NCBI RefSeq assembly: GCF_014192745.1
Contig: NZ_JACHYJ010000005.1
Span: 62,001 to 126,000, forward strand
Direction: 5' to 3'
Length of the DNA: 64,000 nucleotides
Source of the DNA: Luteimonas sp. RC10
GTDB taxonomy: Bacteria; Pseudomonadota; Gammaproteobacteria; Xanthomonadales; Xanthomonadaceae
Below, piece after piece: positions 44,259-52,301 of the stretch. The notes beneath the pieces were generated by a model that saw only the letters and a program-made list of their open reading frames with translations, did no database searches and had not been told where the DNA came from. The position numbers and the translations under genes were made by a program. The first letter of the stretch is position 1; each line of letters begins with the position of its first letter.

Positions 44259-44337
44259 ATCGCAAGGCTCCTCGATCCGACGGGGCGGTCAGGGGCCGCC
44301 AGGCGAGCCACGGTGCCACCGCCACGCGGTCGCCGCC

Positions 44338-44351
44338 TTGATCCGCGTCAG
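44338..44351 (-). promoter_or_regulatory. FNR/Anr-like site upstream of ubiT
   Basis: TTGATCCGCGTCAG (8 of 10 consensus bases) lies 79 bases upstream of the ubiT start in the ubiT-nrdD divergent region. No convincing -10 hexamer is seen at the class II distance on the minus strand, so the direction in which this site acts is uncertain. Confidence 0.5.
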
Positions 44352-44404
44352 GTGCGTGTCCGATCCGAACCCAGTCATGCGGGAACAGGCGATCTGTGTG
44401 GTGC

Positions 44405-44446
44405 TTGATCCAGGTCAATCCAATATGTGGTGATCAAAATCAGAAT
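44405..44446 (+). promoter_or_regulatory. FNR/Anr-like sites and -10 of nrdD
   Basis: TTGATCCAGGTCAA (44405-44418) matches 9 of 10 FNR consensus bases. CAGAAT at 44441-44446 is a -10 candidate whose inferred start (about 44453) puts this site at -41.5. A second site, GTGATCAAAATCAG (44430-44443, 8 of 10), overlaps the -10 25 bp downstream and might bring in repression or fine tuning. Confidence 0.72.
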
Positions 44447-44465
44447 GCGCACCACATATTGTGGT
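44417..44465 (+). promoter_or_regulatory. Pair of NrdR-box-like palindromes before nrdD
   Basis: ACCACATATTGTGGT (44451-44465) is a 15-base near-perfect palindrome; AATCCAATATGTGGT (44417-44431) matches its reverse complement at 12 of 15 positions. Both resemble the NrdR consensus ACACWATATMTNGTGT, which usually occurs in pairs. Centres are 34 bp apart, slightly more than the usual three helical turns. They flank the -10 and cover the inferred start site, which suits repression by NrdR. Confidence 0.65.
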
Positions 44466-44479
44466 CGAGGAAGAAAGCA

Positions 44480-46204
44480 ATGCCGATGGCACGCACCCGG
44501 GCGCCCGCCCTGATCGATCCGGTCGCTTCGATCGACGAGTACCTGAGCCGGGCCGATTGGCGGGTCAATGCCAATGCCAACCAGGGCTACTCGCTGGGCG
44601 GCCTGATCCTCAATGTGGCCGGCAAGGTCACCGCGAACTACTGGCTCGAGCAGGTCTACCCGCCCGAGGTCGGCCGCGCCCATCGCGATGGCGACCTGCA
44701 CATCCATGACCTCGACATGCTGTCGGGCTATTGCGCCGGCTGGTCGCTGCGCACGCTGTTGCATGAAGGCCTCAACGGCGTGCCCAACCGGGTCGAAGCC
44801 GGCCCGCCCCGACACCTGTCCTCGGCGGTCGGGCAGATCGTCAATTTCCTGGGCACGTTGCAGAACGAATGGGCCGGCGCGCAGGCGTTCTCGTCGTTCG
44901 ACACCTACATGGCGCCGTTCGTGCGCAAGGACGCGCTGTCCTACGACGACGTGCGCCAGTGCATCCAGGAACTGATCTACAACCTCAACGTGCCCTCACG
45001 CTGGGGCACGCAGACGCCCTTCACCAACCTCACCTTCGACTGGGTGTGCCCCGAGGATCTGCGCACGCAGGTGCCGGTGATCGCCGGCGAGCCGATGCCG
45101 TTCGCCTACGGCGAGCTGCAGGTCGAGATGGACATGATCAACCGCGCCTACATCGAGGTCATGAGCGCGGGCGATGCCAAGGGCCGGGTGTTCACCTTCC
45201 CGATCCCCACCTACAACATCACGGCCGATTTCCCGTGGGAGTCGGAAAACGCGCAGCGGCTGTTCGACATGACCGCCAAGTACGGCCTGCCGTACTTCCA
45301 GAACTTCATCAACTCCGAGCTCGATCCGGGAATGATCCGCTCGATGTGCTGCCGCTTGCAGCTCGACCTGCGCGAACTGCTCAAGCGCGGCAACGGCCTG
45401 TTCGGCAGCGCCGAGCAGACCGGCAGTCTGGGCGTGGTCACGGTCAACTGTGCGCGACTGGGCTACCTGCATCGCGGCGACGAGACAGCGCTGCTTGAGC
45501 GGCTCGACGCCCTGCTCGAGCTGGGCCGGCGCAGCCTGGAGATCAAGCGCGAGGTGATCCAGCGGCTGATCGACGACGGTCTGTTCCCGTACACCAAGCG
45601 CTATCTGGGCACGCTGCGCAACCACTTCTCGACGCTGGGCGTGAACGGCATCAACGAGATGATCCGCAACTTCACCGGCGATGCGCACGACCTGACCAGC
45701 GACTGGGGTCATGCATTCGCCGTGCGCCTGCTCGATCACGTGCGCGCACGGATGGTCGAGTTCCAGGAACAGACGGGCCACCTCTACAACCTCGAGGCCA
45801 CGCCGGCCGAGGGCACGACCTACCGCTTCGCCAAGGAGGACCGCCGCCGCTGGCCGGACATCCTGCAGGCCGGCACCGATGCCCAGCCGTACTACACCAA
45901 TTCCTCGCAGTTGCCGGTCGGCTTCACCGATGACCCGTTCGAGGCGCTGGAGCGCCAGGAGGCGCTGCAGTCGCGCTACACCGGCGGCACCGTGCTGCAC
46001 CTGTACATGGGCGAGCGGCTATCGAGCGGCGATGCCTGCCGGGACCTGGTGCGGCGCGCGCTGAGCCGCTTCCGGCTGCCCTACGTCACCGTGACCCCGA
46101 CCTTCTCGATCTGCCCGACCCACGGCTACCTCGCCGGCGAGCATCCGTTCTGCCCGCGCTGCGACGACGAGCGCCTGGCCGAGAAGCGCCGCGCCACCGC
46201 CTGA
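44480..46204 (+). CDS. nrdD: Class III ribonucleotide reductase body (NrdD without glycyl-radical domain)
   Basis: 574-residue main part of the anaerobic ribonucleoside-triphosphate reductase, which makes deoxynucleotides under anoxia. Landmarks are GDLHIHDLDMLSGYCAGWS (active-site Cys region), the finger-loop-type SMCCRLQLDLREL (thiyl-radical Cys) and the C-terminal zinc-binding TFSICPTHGYLAGEHPFCPRC. There is no N-terminal ATP cone. The protein stops 17 residues after the last CxxC, before the RVxGY glycyl-radical segment that every complete NrdD needs; that segment is encoded separately 140 bases downstream in another frame. ATG chosen at MPMARTRAP, with GAGGAAG ten bases upstream. Confidence 0.92.
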   Translation: MPMARTRAPALIDPVASIDEYLSRADWRVNANANQGYSLGGLILNVAGKVTANYWLEQVYPPEVGRAHRDGDLHIHDLDMLSGYCAGWSLRTLLHEGLNGVPNRVEAGPPRHLSSAVGQIVNFLGTLQNEWAGAQAFSSFDTYMAPFVRKDALSYDDVRQCIQELIYNLNVPSRWGTQTPFTNLTFDWVCPEDLRTQVPVIAGEPMPFAYGELQVEMDMINRAYIEVMSAGDAKGRVFTFPIPTYNITADFPWESENAQRLFDMTAKYGLPYFQNFINSELDPGMIRSMCCRLQLDLRELLKRGNGLFGSAEQTGSLGVVTVNCARLGYLHRGDETALLERLDALLELGRRSLEIKREVIQRLIDDGLFPYTKRYLGTLRNHFSTLGVNGINEMIRNFTGDAHDLTSDWGHAFAVRLLDHVRARMVEFQEQTGHLYNLEATPAEGTTYRFAKEDRRRWPDILQAGTDAQPYYTNSSQLPVGFTDDPFEALERQEALQSRYTGGTVLHLYMGERLSSGDACRDLVRRALSRFRLPYVTVTPTFSICPTHGYLAGEHPFCPRCDDERLAEKRRATA

Positions 46205-46208
46205 CCCC

Positions 46209-46295
46209 AAGACCGGGGTCAGAGTCGAATTTCAAACACCAGGGCCGGATCAGCGGGATTTCCGGGCATCGAAAAATCGACTCTGACCCCGCTTC
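46209..46295. repeat. REP-like palindromic repeat, copy 2, between nrdD parts
   Basis: Perfect 14-base arms GGGGTCAGAGTCGA (46215-46228) and their complement (46277-46290), with imperfect pairing beyond, around a 48-base loop. The first arm begins about ten bases after the nrdD stop codon. It is the same family as the repeats at 5.2 kb and 48.3 kb. It separates the body and glycyl-radical parts of the class III reductase, so its insertion may be what split the gene. Confidence 0.85.
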
Positions 46296-46344
46296 TTAAC
46301 TCGCTGCACCACTGCTTACCCATGACCTCCAAGGAGTGCTTTGT

Positions 46345-46527
46345 ATGTCCCATGTCGCCCCTGCCGCCACCACCTCCCTGCGCGACGACGAGCGCCAGCG
46401 CTGCGAGGTCTGGACCCGCGTGATGGGCTATCACCGGCCCGTGTCCAGCTTCAACATCGGCAAGCGTGGCGAGCATGCCGAGCGCCGCTTCTTCGCCGAG
46501 CCTGGACGTCCGGCGCGCGCCGCGTGA
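46345..46527 (+). CDS. Stand-alone glycyl-radical domain of NrdD
   Basis: 60-residue protein MSHVAPAATTSLRDDERQ... whose residues 20-52 (CEVWTRVMGYHRPV, FNIGKRGEHAERRFF) are the C-terminal glycyl-radical segment of NrdD. Gly28 in RVMGY is the predicted radical site set by NrdG. A perfect AAGGAG eight bases before the ATG shows that it is translated on its own. It is in a different frame from the nrdD body, so stop-codon readthrough cannot join them. Its stop overlaps the nrdG start (GTGA). By analogy with GrcA (YfiD), which supplies a glycyl-radical domain to pyruvate formate-lyase, it could assemble with the body to form a working enzyme; this is inference. Confidence 0.88.
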   Translation: MSHVAPAATTSLRDDERQRCEVWTRVMGYHRPVSSFNIGKRGEHAERRFFAEPGRPARAA

Positions 46528-47189
46528 TCCGCATCGGCGGCATGACCGCCATGACCGGGATCGACTTTCCCGGTCGGCTGGCGGCCGTGCTGTTCCTGCA
46601 GGGCTGCCCGTGGCGCTGCGGGTACTGCCACAACCCGGATCTGCTGCCGGCGCGCGGCGATGTCGAGATCCCCTGGTCGACGGTCGAGGCCTTCCTCCAT
46701 CGCCGCCAGGGGCTGCTCGACGGTGTGGTCTTCTCGGGCGGCGAACCGACGCTGCAGCCGGCACTCGGGGACGCGGTCGCCGCGGTCCGCGGTCTGGGGT
46801 TCCAGGTCGCATTGCATACCGGTGGCATGTATCCGTCGCGGTTGGCTGCGCTGCTGCCGGCGCTGGACTGGGTGGGTCTGGACATCAAGGCCCTGCCGGC
46901 GCGCAATGCCGAGGTCACGACAGCTGCCGGCAGCGGCGAGCGCGTCTGGCGGTCGCTGGATCATGTCCTCGACAGCGGCATCGCCTACGAGTGCCGCACG
47001 ACCTGGCACCCACGGCTGTATCCGGAAGACGAACTGCTGCGGCTGGCCGATGCGCTCGCTGCGCGCGGCGTGCGCCACTGGTCGCTGCAGCAATGCCGTG
47101 GGCCGGGCTACCCGGCCGAGGAATGGCAGCTCCATGCCGCCGATGCGCTCGCGGCGCGATTCGCGCACTTCGTCCTGCGTCGGGCCTGA
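46524..47189 (+). CDS. nrdG: Anaerobic ribonucleotide reductase-activating protein NrdG
   Basis: 221-residue radical SAM enzyme that generates the glycyl radical on NrdD. The cluster motif is [11 protein letters not shown] (CxxxCxxC, about residues 31-38), followed by [11 protein letters not shown]. The GTG start gives (M)[19 protein letters not shown], the normal family N-terminus, and overlaps the stop of the glycyl-radical-domain gene by four bases, so the activator and its target segment are translationally coupled. An internal ATG at 46542 is possible but would remove conserved residues. Confidence 0.94.
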   Translation: MIRIGGMTAMTGIDFPGRLAAVLFLQGCPWRCGYCHNPDLLPARGDVEIPWSTVEAFLHRRQGLLDGVVFSGGEPTLQPALGDAVAAVRGLGFQVALHTGGMYPSRLAALLPALDWVGLDIKALPARNAEVTTAAGSGERVWRSLDHVLDSGIAYECRTTWHPRLYPEDELLRLADALAARGVRHWSLQQCRGPGYPAEEWQLHAADALAARFAHFVLRRA

Positions 47190-47337
47190 GAAAAGGGCCC
47201 GCGATGCGGCCGGATGCAGCACGCGGTGCCCAGCCGACAGCCGTCACGGCAACCGCACGGCAGCGTTCCACCTGCCTTCCATGGAGTTCGCCGACCCTGA
47301 CCCCATGTCCCTGGGCATGCCCCCTCCAGGCCCACCG

Positions 47338-48321
47338 ATGATTCCGTACTCCGTTCTCGACCTCGCGCCTGTCACCGAGGGCTCGACGCCCGCCGACTCG
47401 TTCGCCCGCTCGCTCGATCTCGCCCGTCACGCCGAGGCGCTGGGCTACCGACGCTACTGGCTGGCCGAGCATCACAACATGCCCGGCATCGCCAGCGCCG
47501 CGACCGCCGTGCTGATCGGCCATATTGCCGGGGGGACTTCGACGATCCGGGTCGGCGCTGGCGGCGTGATGCTGCCCAACCACGCGCCGCTGCAGGTCGC
47601 CGAGCAGTTCGGCACGCTCGCCTCGCTGTATCCAGGGCGTATCGACCTGGGGCTGGGGCGCGCACCGGGCACCGATCAGGCGACCACCCAGGCGCTGCGG
47701 CGCTATTACGCGGGCGCCGACGCGTTCCCGTCCGACGTCATGGAGCTGCTGCGCTACTTCGAGCCCGCCAAGCCGGGTCAACCGGTGCAGGCCGTGCCTG
47801 GTGCCGGGCTGGACGTACCGGTCTGGATCCTCGGCTCGAGCCTGTTCGGCGCGCAGTTGGCCGCCTCGCTCGGCCTGCCGTATGCGTTCGCCTCGCACTT
47901 CGCACCGGCCGCGATGACCGAGGCGCTCGCGCTCTATCACCGGGACTTCCGCCCGTCCAAGCGGCTGCAGCAGCCGCATGCGATGCTCGCGCTCAACGTC
48001 GTTGCCGCCGATACGCGCGCCGAGGCCCAGCGGCTGTTCACCACCCAGCAGCAGAGCTTCGTGCGCCTGCGCCGTGGCATGCCGGGCCTGATCCCGCCGC
48101 CGATCGACGACATCGAGGCGTTCTGGAACCCGGCGGAAAAAGCCATGGTGGCCCAGGCTCTGGCCTGCTCGGTGGTCGGCGATCCGGCCGACGTGCGCGA
48201 AGGCATCGCCGACTTCGTCGCCCGGCATCGGCCCGACGAACTGATGCTCACCGCCAACATCTTCGACCACGACGCCCGTCGCCACAGCTTCGCCCTGGCC
48301 GCCGAGGCCATGCGCGGCTGA
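47338..48321 (+). CDS. yhbW: LLM-class flavin-dependent oxidoreductase YhbW
   Basis: 327-residue bacterial-luciferase-like flavoprotein. [63 protein letters not shown] and [17 protein letters not shown] closely follow E. coli YhbW. In E. coli yhbW lies beside the genes for UbiT, UbiU and UbiV; here it again lies near them, after nrdG. Its substrate is unknown. The start [11 protein letters not shown] is chosen for agreement with that family; ATGs at 47281 and 47305 would add a Pro-rich extension. Confidence 0.9.
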   Translation: MIPYSVLDLAPVTEGSTPADSFARSLDLARHAEALGYRRYWLAEHHNMPGIASAATAVLIGHIAGGTSTIRVGAGGVMLPNHAPLQVAEQFGTLASLYPGRIDLGLGRAPGTDQATTQALRRYYAGADAFPSDVMELLRYFEPAKPGQPVQAVPGAGLDVPVWILGSSLFGAQLAASLGLPYAFASHFAPAAMTEALALYHRDFRPSKRLQQPHAMLALNVVAADTRAEAQRLFTTQQQSFVRLRRGMPGLIPPPIDDIEAFWNPAEKAMVAQALACSVVGDPADVREGIADFVARHRPDELMLTANIFDHDARRHSFALAAEAMRG

Positions 48322-48326
48322 CCTCA

Positions 48327-48430
48327 AGAACTGGGGTCAGCGTGCATTTTTTTGAAGAAACGCGCTCCAACCCCGGTTCGGGCCTGGGCTGATCGAGGCC
48401 CGAGGGAAAATGCACACTGACCCCGGTTCT
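48327..48430. repeat. REP-like palindromic repeat, copy 3
   Basis: Arms of 18 bases, GGGGTCAGCGTGCATTTT (48333-48350) and 48407-48424 (one mismatch), enclose a loop that itself contains a smaller GGGCCT/AGGCCC-type hairpin. It shares the GGGGTCAG core and overall design with copies 1 and 2 but has a different inner arm. It lies between yhbW and ruvB, both on the plus strand. Confidence 0.82.
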
Positions 48431-48462
48431 GGTTCGGGGCGGCGGCGTGCGATCATGCCGGG

Positions 48463-49500
48463 ATGACCCAGGATCGCATCATCGCCGCCGACGCCACCCG
48501 CGAGGACGACGCCGTCGAGGCGAGCATCCGGCCGCAGCGGCTCGACGACTATCTCGGCCAGCAACCGGTCCGCGAGCAGTTGGCGATCTACATCGAGGCC
48601 GCCCGGCAGCGCCGTGAGGCGTTGGACCATGTGCTGGTGTTCGGGCCGCCCGGTCTGGGCAAGACCACGCTCAGCCATGTGATCGCCAACGAACTGGGCG
48701 TGGCGCTGCGCGTGACCTCGGGTCCGGTGATCGAGAAGGCCGGCGACCTGGCCGCGTTGCTGACCAACCTTCAGCCGCACGATGTGCTCTTCATCGACGA
48801 GATCCACCGCCTGTCGCCGGTCGTGGAGGAAGTCCTGTATCCGGCGATGGAGGACTTCCAGCTCGACATCATGATCGGCGAGGGCCCGGCTGCGCGCTCG
48901 ATCAAGATCGACCTGCCGCCGTTCACGCTGATCGGCGCGACGACGCGCGCCGGCCTGCTGACCGCTCCGCTGCGCGATCGTTTCGGCATCGTCCAGCGTC
49001 TGGAGTTCTACAGCACCGAGGAGCTGACCCGCATCGTCCGGCGTTCGGCGCAGATCCTGGGCATGGCCTGCGAGCCGGAAGGTGCGGCCGAGATCGCGCG
49101 GCGCGCGCGCGGCACCCCGCGCATCGCCAACCGCCTGCTGCGTCGGGTGCGCGACTACGCTCAGGTCCGGGCCGGCGGCCGCATCGATCACGCCGTCGCG
49201 CATGCCGCGATGCAGATGCTCAAGGTTGATCCCGAGGGCTTCGACGAGCTCGACCGGCGTCTGCTCCAGTTGATCATCGAGAACTTCGACGGTGGCCCGG
49301 TCGGCGTCGAATCGATGGCTGCCGCGCTCAGCGAAGAACGCGGCACGCTCGAAGACGTGATCGAACCCTATCTGATCCAGCAGGGCTTTCTGGTGCGCAC
49401 CGCGCGTGGCCGCATGGCCACGCGTAAGGCCTACCTGCATCTGGGGCTCAAGCCCAAGGAACCTGCATTGGGCAGTGGGGAATCCGGGGCCTTGTTCTGA
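48463..49500 (+). CDS. ruvB: Holliday junction helicase RuvB
   Basis: 345-residue AAA+ motor that drives branch migration with RuvA. Walker A is [12 protein letters not shown] (about residue 63), Walker [11 protein letters not shown], sensor 1 region [19 protein letters not shown] with the arginine finger, and the C-terminal winged helix ([17 protein letters not shown]). It is cut off from ruvC-ruvA by 12 kb, so coordinated expression with them is not by a single operon. It leads into ybgC and the tol genes. Confidence 0.97.
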   Translation: MTQDRIIAADATREDDAVEASIRPQRLDDYLGQQPVREQLAIYIEAARQRREALDHVLVFGPPGLGKTTLSHVIANELGVALRVTSGPVIEKAGDLAALLTNLQPHDVLFIDEIHRLSPVVEEVLYPAMEDFQLDIMIGEGPAARSIKIDLPPFTLIGATTRAGLLTAPLRDRFGIVQRLEFYSTEELTRIVRRSAQILGMACEPEGAAEIARRARGTPRIANRLLRRVRDYAQVRAGGRIDHAVAHAAMQMLKVDPEGFDELDRRLLQLIIENFDGGPVGVESMAAALSEERGTLEDVIEPYLIQQGFLVRTARGRMATRKAYLHLGLKPKEPALGSGESGALF

Positions 49501-49544
49501 GTGCCCGCGCGCCCTCCGCACGCCACCAACCGTCAGCCGACCCA

Positions 49545-49994
49545 ATGAGCGCCCCATCACCAATGCCCGATTCCAGTTCGCCTGCATTCAGTTGGCCGAC
49601 ACGCGTCTACTGGGAAGATACCGACGCCGGCGGTGTCGTCTATCACGCGCAGTACGTCGCCTTCATGGAGCGCGCACGCAGCGAGTGGTTACGTGCCCAC
49701 GGCCATGGCCAGACCTCGCTGCAGGAGGCGCACGGCACGTTGTTCGCGGTGCGCGCGATGCGGATCGATTTCCGCAGCCCCGCACGCCTCGACGATGCGC
49801 TGGAGGTCGAGGTGGTGCTGCGTGAGTGCCGACGCGCGAGCGCGGTGTTCGTCCAGCGGATCCGCCGGGACGGCGTACTGCTGGTCGATGCCGAGGTGCG
49901 CGTGGCGGCGCTGGGCACGGCCGATTTCCGTCCGCGCGCGCTGCCCGATGCGCTGTACACCCAACTCAAGTCACTCGAAACGTCAGCGGAGTAA
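49545..49994 (+). CDS. ybgC: Tol-Pal associated acyl-CoA thioesterase YbgC
   Basis: 149-residue hotdog-fold thioesterase, usually the first gene of the tol-pal operon. The signature RVYWEDTDAGGVVYHAQYVAFMERARSEWL contains the catalytic Asp region (landmark EDTDAGGVVYHA). It hydrolyses acyl-CoA or acyl-ACP thioesters and has been linked to phospholipid metabolism. A second ATG six codons in (49563) is an alternative start. It ends seven bases before tolQ. Confidence 0.94.
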   Translation: MSAPSPMPDSSSPAFSWPTRVYWEDTDAGGVVYHAQYVAFMERARSEWLRAHGHGQTSLQEAHGTLFAVRAMRIDFRSPARLDDALEVEVVLRECRRASAVFVQRIRRDGVLLVDAEVRVAALGTADFRPRALPDALYTQLKSLETSAE

Positions 49995-50000
49995 TCCTGG

Positions 50001-50798
50001 ATGAGCCCCATGCCCGTGCTGTTGCAGTCCGCCACCCAGGTGCAGGCGCTGCCCGAGGAGGCGGCTGCCAGCGCCACCGATCTGGCGAACACCGGTGCGG
50101 CCGCCGCCGCGACCGCGCCGCTGCCCAACGATCTGAGCATCCTTGACCTGATCCTGCACGCCTCGATTCCGGTGCAGCTGGTGATGCTGCTGCTGTTGCT
50201 GGCGTCGATCTCCTCGTGGGTCATCATCTTCCGCAAGAAGCGCATGCTCGACCGCGCCGAGAAGGAGGCCGACCGCTTCGAGGAACGCTTCTGGTCGGGC
50301 GCCGAGATCGGCAAGCTCTACAGTTCGGCGACCGAACGCAGCCGTGAGATCGAAGGCCTGGAGGCGATCTTCGAGGCCGGCTATCGCGAGTACTCGCGCC
50401 AGCGCCAGCGCCGCGGCATCGACAGCCGCACCCAGCTCGAAGGCGCCCAGCGCGGCATGCGCGTGGCCGGCGCCCGCGAGCTCGACGGCCTGGAGCGCAA
50501 CCTGGAGTTCCTGGCCAATGTCGGCTCGATCGCGCCGTACGTCGGCCTGCTGGGCACGGTGTGGGGCATCATGATCTCGTTCCACGGCCTGGCCAGCGTC
50601 AAGGAGGCGACCATCGCCACCGTCGCGCCCGGTATCTCCGAGGCGCTGATCGCGACCGCGATGGGCCTGTTCGCGGCGATCCCGGCGGTGTGGGCCTACA
50701 ACCGCTTCGCAACCAAGGTCGAGCGCATCGCCACGCGCTATGAGGCCTTCTCCGACGAGTTCTCCTCGATCCTCGAACGTCAGACCGGCGCCGACTGA
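50001..50798 (+). CDS. tolQ: Tol-Pal system protein TolQ
   Basis: 265-residue inner-membrane proton-channel component that with TolR powers TolA. Three membrane helices are seen (about 52-74, 165-190, 200-222); the motif NVGSIAPYVGLLGTVWGIM lies at the second and contains the conserved ion-path Thr/Gly pattern. The N-terminal 45 residues are a longer Ala/Pro-rich periplasmic segment than in E. coli TolQ (230 residues). Needed for outer-membrane constriction during division. Confidence 0.96.
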   Translation: MSPMPVLLQSATQVQALPEEAAASATDLANTGAAAAATAPLPNDLSILDLILHASIPVQLVMLLLLLASISSWVIIFRKKRMLDRAEKEADRFEERFWSGAEIGKLYSSATERSREIEGLEAIFEAGYREYSRQRQRRGIDSRTQLEGAQRGMRVAGARELDGLERNLEFLANVGSIAPYVGLLGTVWGIMISFHGLASVKEATIATVAPGISEALIATAMGLFAAIPAVWAYNRFATKVERIATRYEAFSDEFSSILERQTGAD

Positions 50799-50849
50799 CC
50801 CCAGCCGCGCCGGGCGGTCGCTGGACCGTCCACGAACCCGGACCCCACC

Positions 50850-51287
<438 letters not shown>

Positions 51288-52298
51288 ATGCGTGAATCGC
51301 GCTCCGACGACGCGATCGCAGTCGGACTGGCGATCCTGGTCCACGTGCTGCTGTTCGGGCTGATCCTGCTCGGCGCGCTGTGGAGCGCGTCGTCGCGCCC
51401 GACCTCGGCCGCCGGCTCGCCGGTCTCGGCGGACGTCATCGACCCCAACGCGCTGAGCGCGGCCGACCGGCGCGCGCTTGCCAGTCGCCCCGAGCCGGTC
51501 GCCGAGCCCGTGCCCGAACCGGAGCCGGCGCAAGAGCCCACGCCCGAACCTGTGGTCGAACCGCTGCCCGAACCGGAGCCCGAACCGGAGCCCGAACCGG
51601 TCGCCGCGCCGCCGCAGCCGCTGCCCGAACCGCGTCCCGAGGATGCGGTCGAGCCCCGCCAGCCGGCCCCGCAGGAAGTCGTGCCCAAGCCCGACAGCGT
51701 GTCCCAGGACGCCGTGCGGCGCGAGGCGCAGGCGGCCGAGGCGCGTGAACGAGAACAGGAAGAGAAGCGCCGGCAGGCGCAGATCGAGCTGGCCGAACAG
51801 CAGAAGCAGCAGGAAGCCGAAGAGAAGCGCCGGCTTGCCCGTCAGGAACTGGAGAAGCTGCGCGCCGAGCGCGAAAAGGCCCAGCGCGAGGCGCGCCTGG
51901 CCGAACAGCGGCTCAAGCAGATCGCCGACCGCGAGGCGCGTCAGGCGGCCGAGCGTGCGGCCGCATCCGCAGCGTCGTCGGCGGCGAGCCCGCCACCCGG
52001 CCGTCCCGACGGCGACAGCGGCCTGGCCGCCAAGTACGCGGCGGCGATCCAGGAAGCCGTGCGCCGCAACTGGCGTCGGCCCGATAACGTCCAGTTGGGC
52101 CAGCGCTGTCGCCTGTACATCACCCAGTTGCCGGGCGGCGAGGTGATCAGCGTCGAGTTCGATCCATCGTGCCCCTACGACGCCCAGGGGCGGCGCTCGG
52201 TCGAGGCTGCGGTGCGTGCCGCCGAACCGCTGCCGTACGCCGGCTTCGAATCGGTCTTCAACCGCCGGCTCAACTTCAACTTCACCGCGCAGGACTGA
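51288..52298 (+). CDS. tolA: Tol-Pal system protein TolA
   Basis: 336-residue energy-transducing protein. Domain I is the N-terminal transmembrane helix (about 14-36, VGLAILVHVLLFGLILL), domain II a Pro/Glu-repeat stretch (PEPEPEPEP around 85-110) plus a long Lys/Arg/Glu/Ala helix (about 135-235), and domain III the C-terminal globular part (about 245-336) with the disulfide cysteines in QRCRLYI and DPSCPYD. Domain III binds Pal and TolB. The C-terminal domain is repeated as a separate secreted protein just downstream. Confidence 0.95.
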   Translation: MRESRSDDAIAVGLAILVHVLLFGLILLGALWSASSRPTSAAGSPVSADVIDPNALSAADRRALASRPEPVAEPVPEPEPAQEPTPEPVVEPLPEPEPEPEPEPVAAPPQPLPEPRPEDAVEPRQPAPQEVVPKPDSVSQDAVRREAQAAEAREREQEEKRRQAQIELAEQQKQQEAEEKRRLARQELEKLRAEREKAQREARLAEQRLKQIADREARQAAERAAASAASSAASPPPGRPDGDSGLAAKYAAAIQEAVRRNWRRPDNVQLGQRCRLYITQLPGGEVISVEFDPSCPYDAQGRRSVEAAVRAAEPLPYAGFESVFNRRLNFNFTAQD

Positions 52299-52301
52299 TC
52301 G

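Noticed and set aside
43294..44418. 374-codon minus-strand frame overlapping the chorismate mutase-ubiT gene
   Set aside because: It is a shifted frame of the same strand; the SCP2 and AroQ features are only in the 43332-44258 frame.
46202..46345. Readthrough or programmed frameshift joining nrdD body and glycyl-radical domain
   Set aside because: The two parts are in different frames, 140 bases apart with a large hairpin between them, and the second has its own strong ribosome-binding site.
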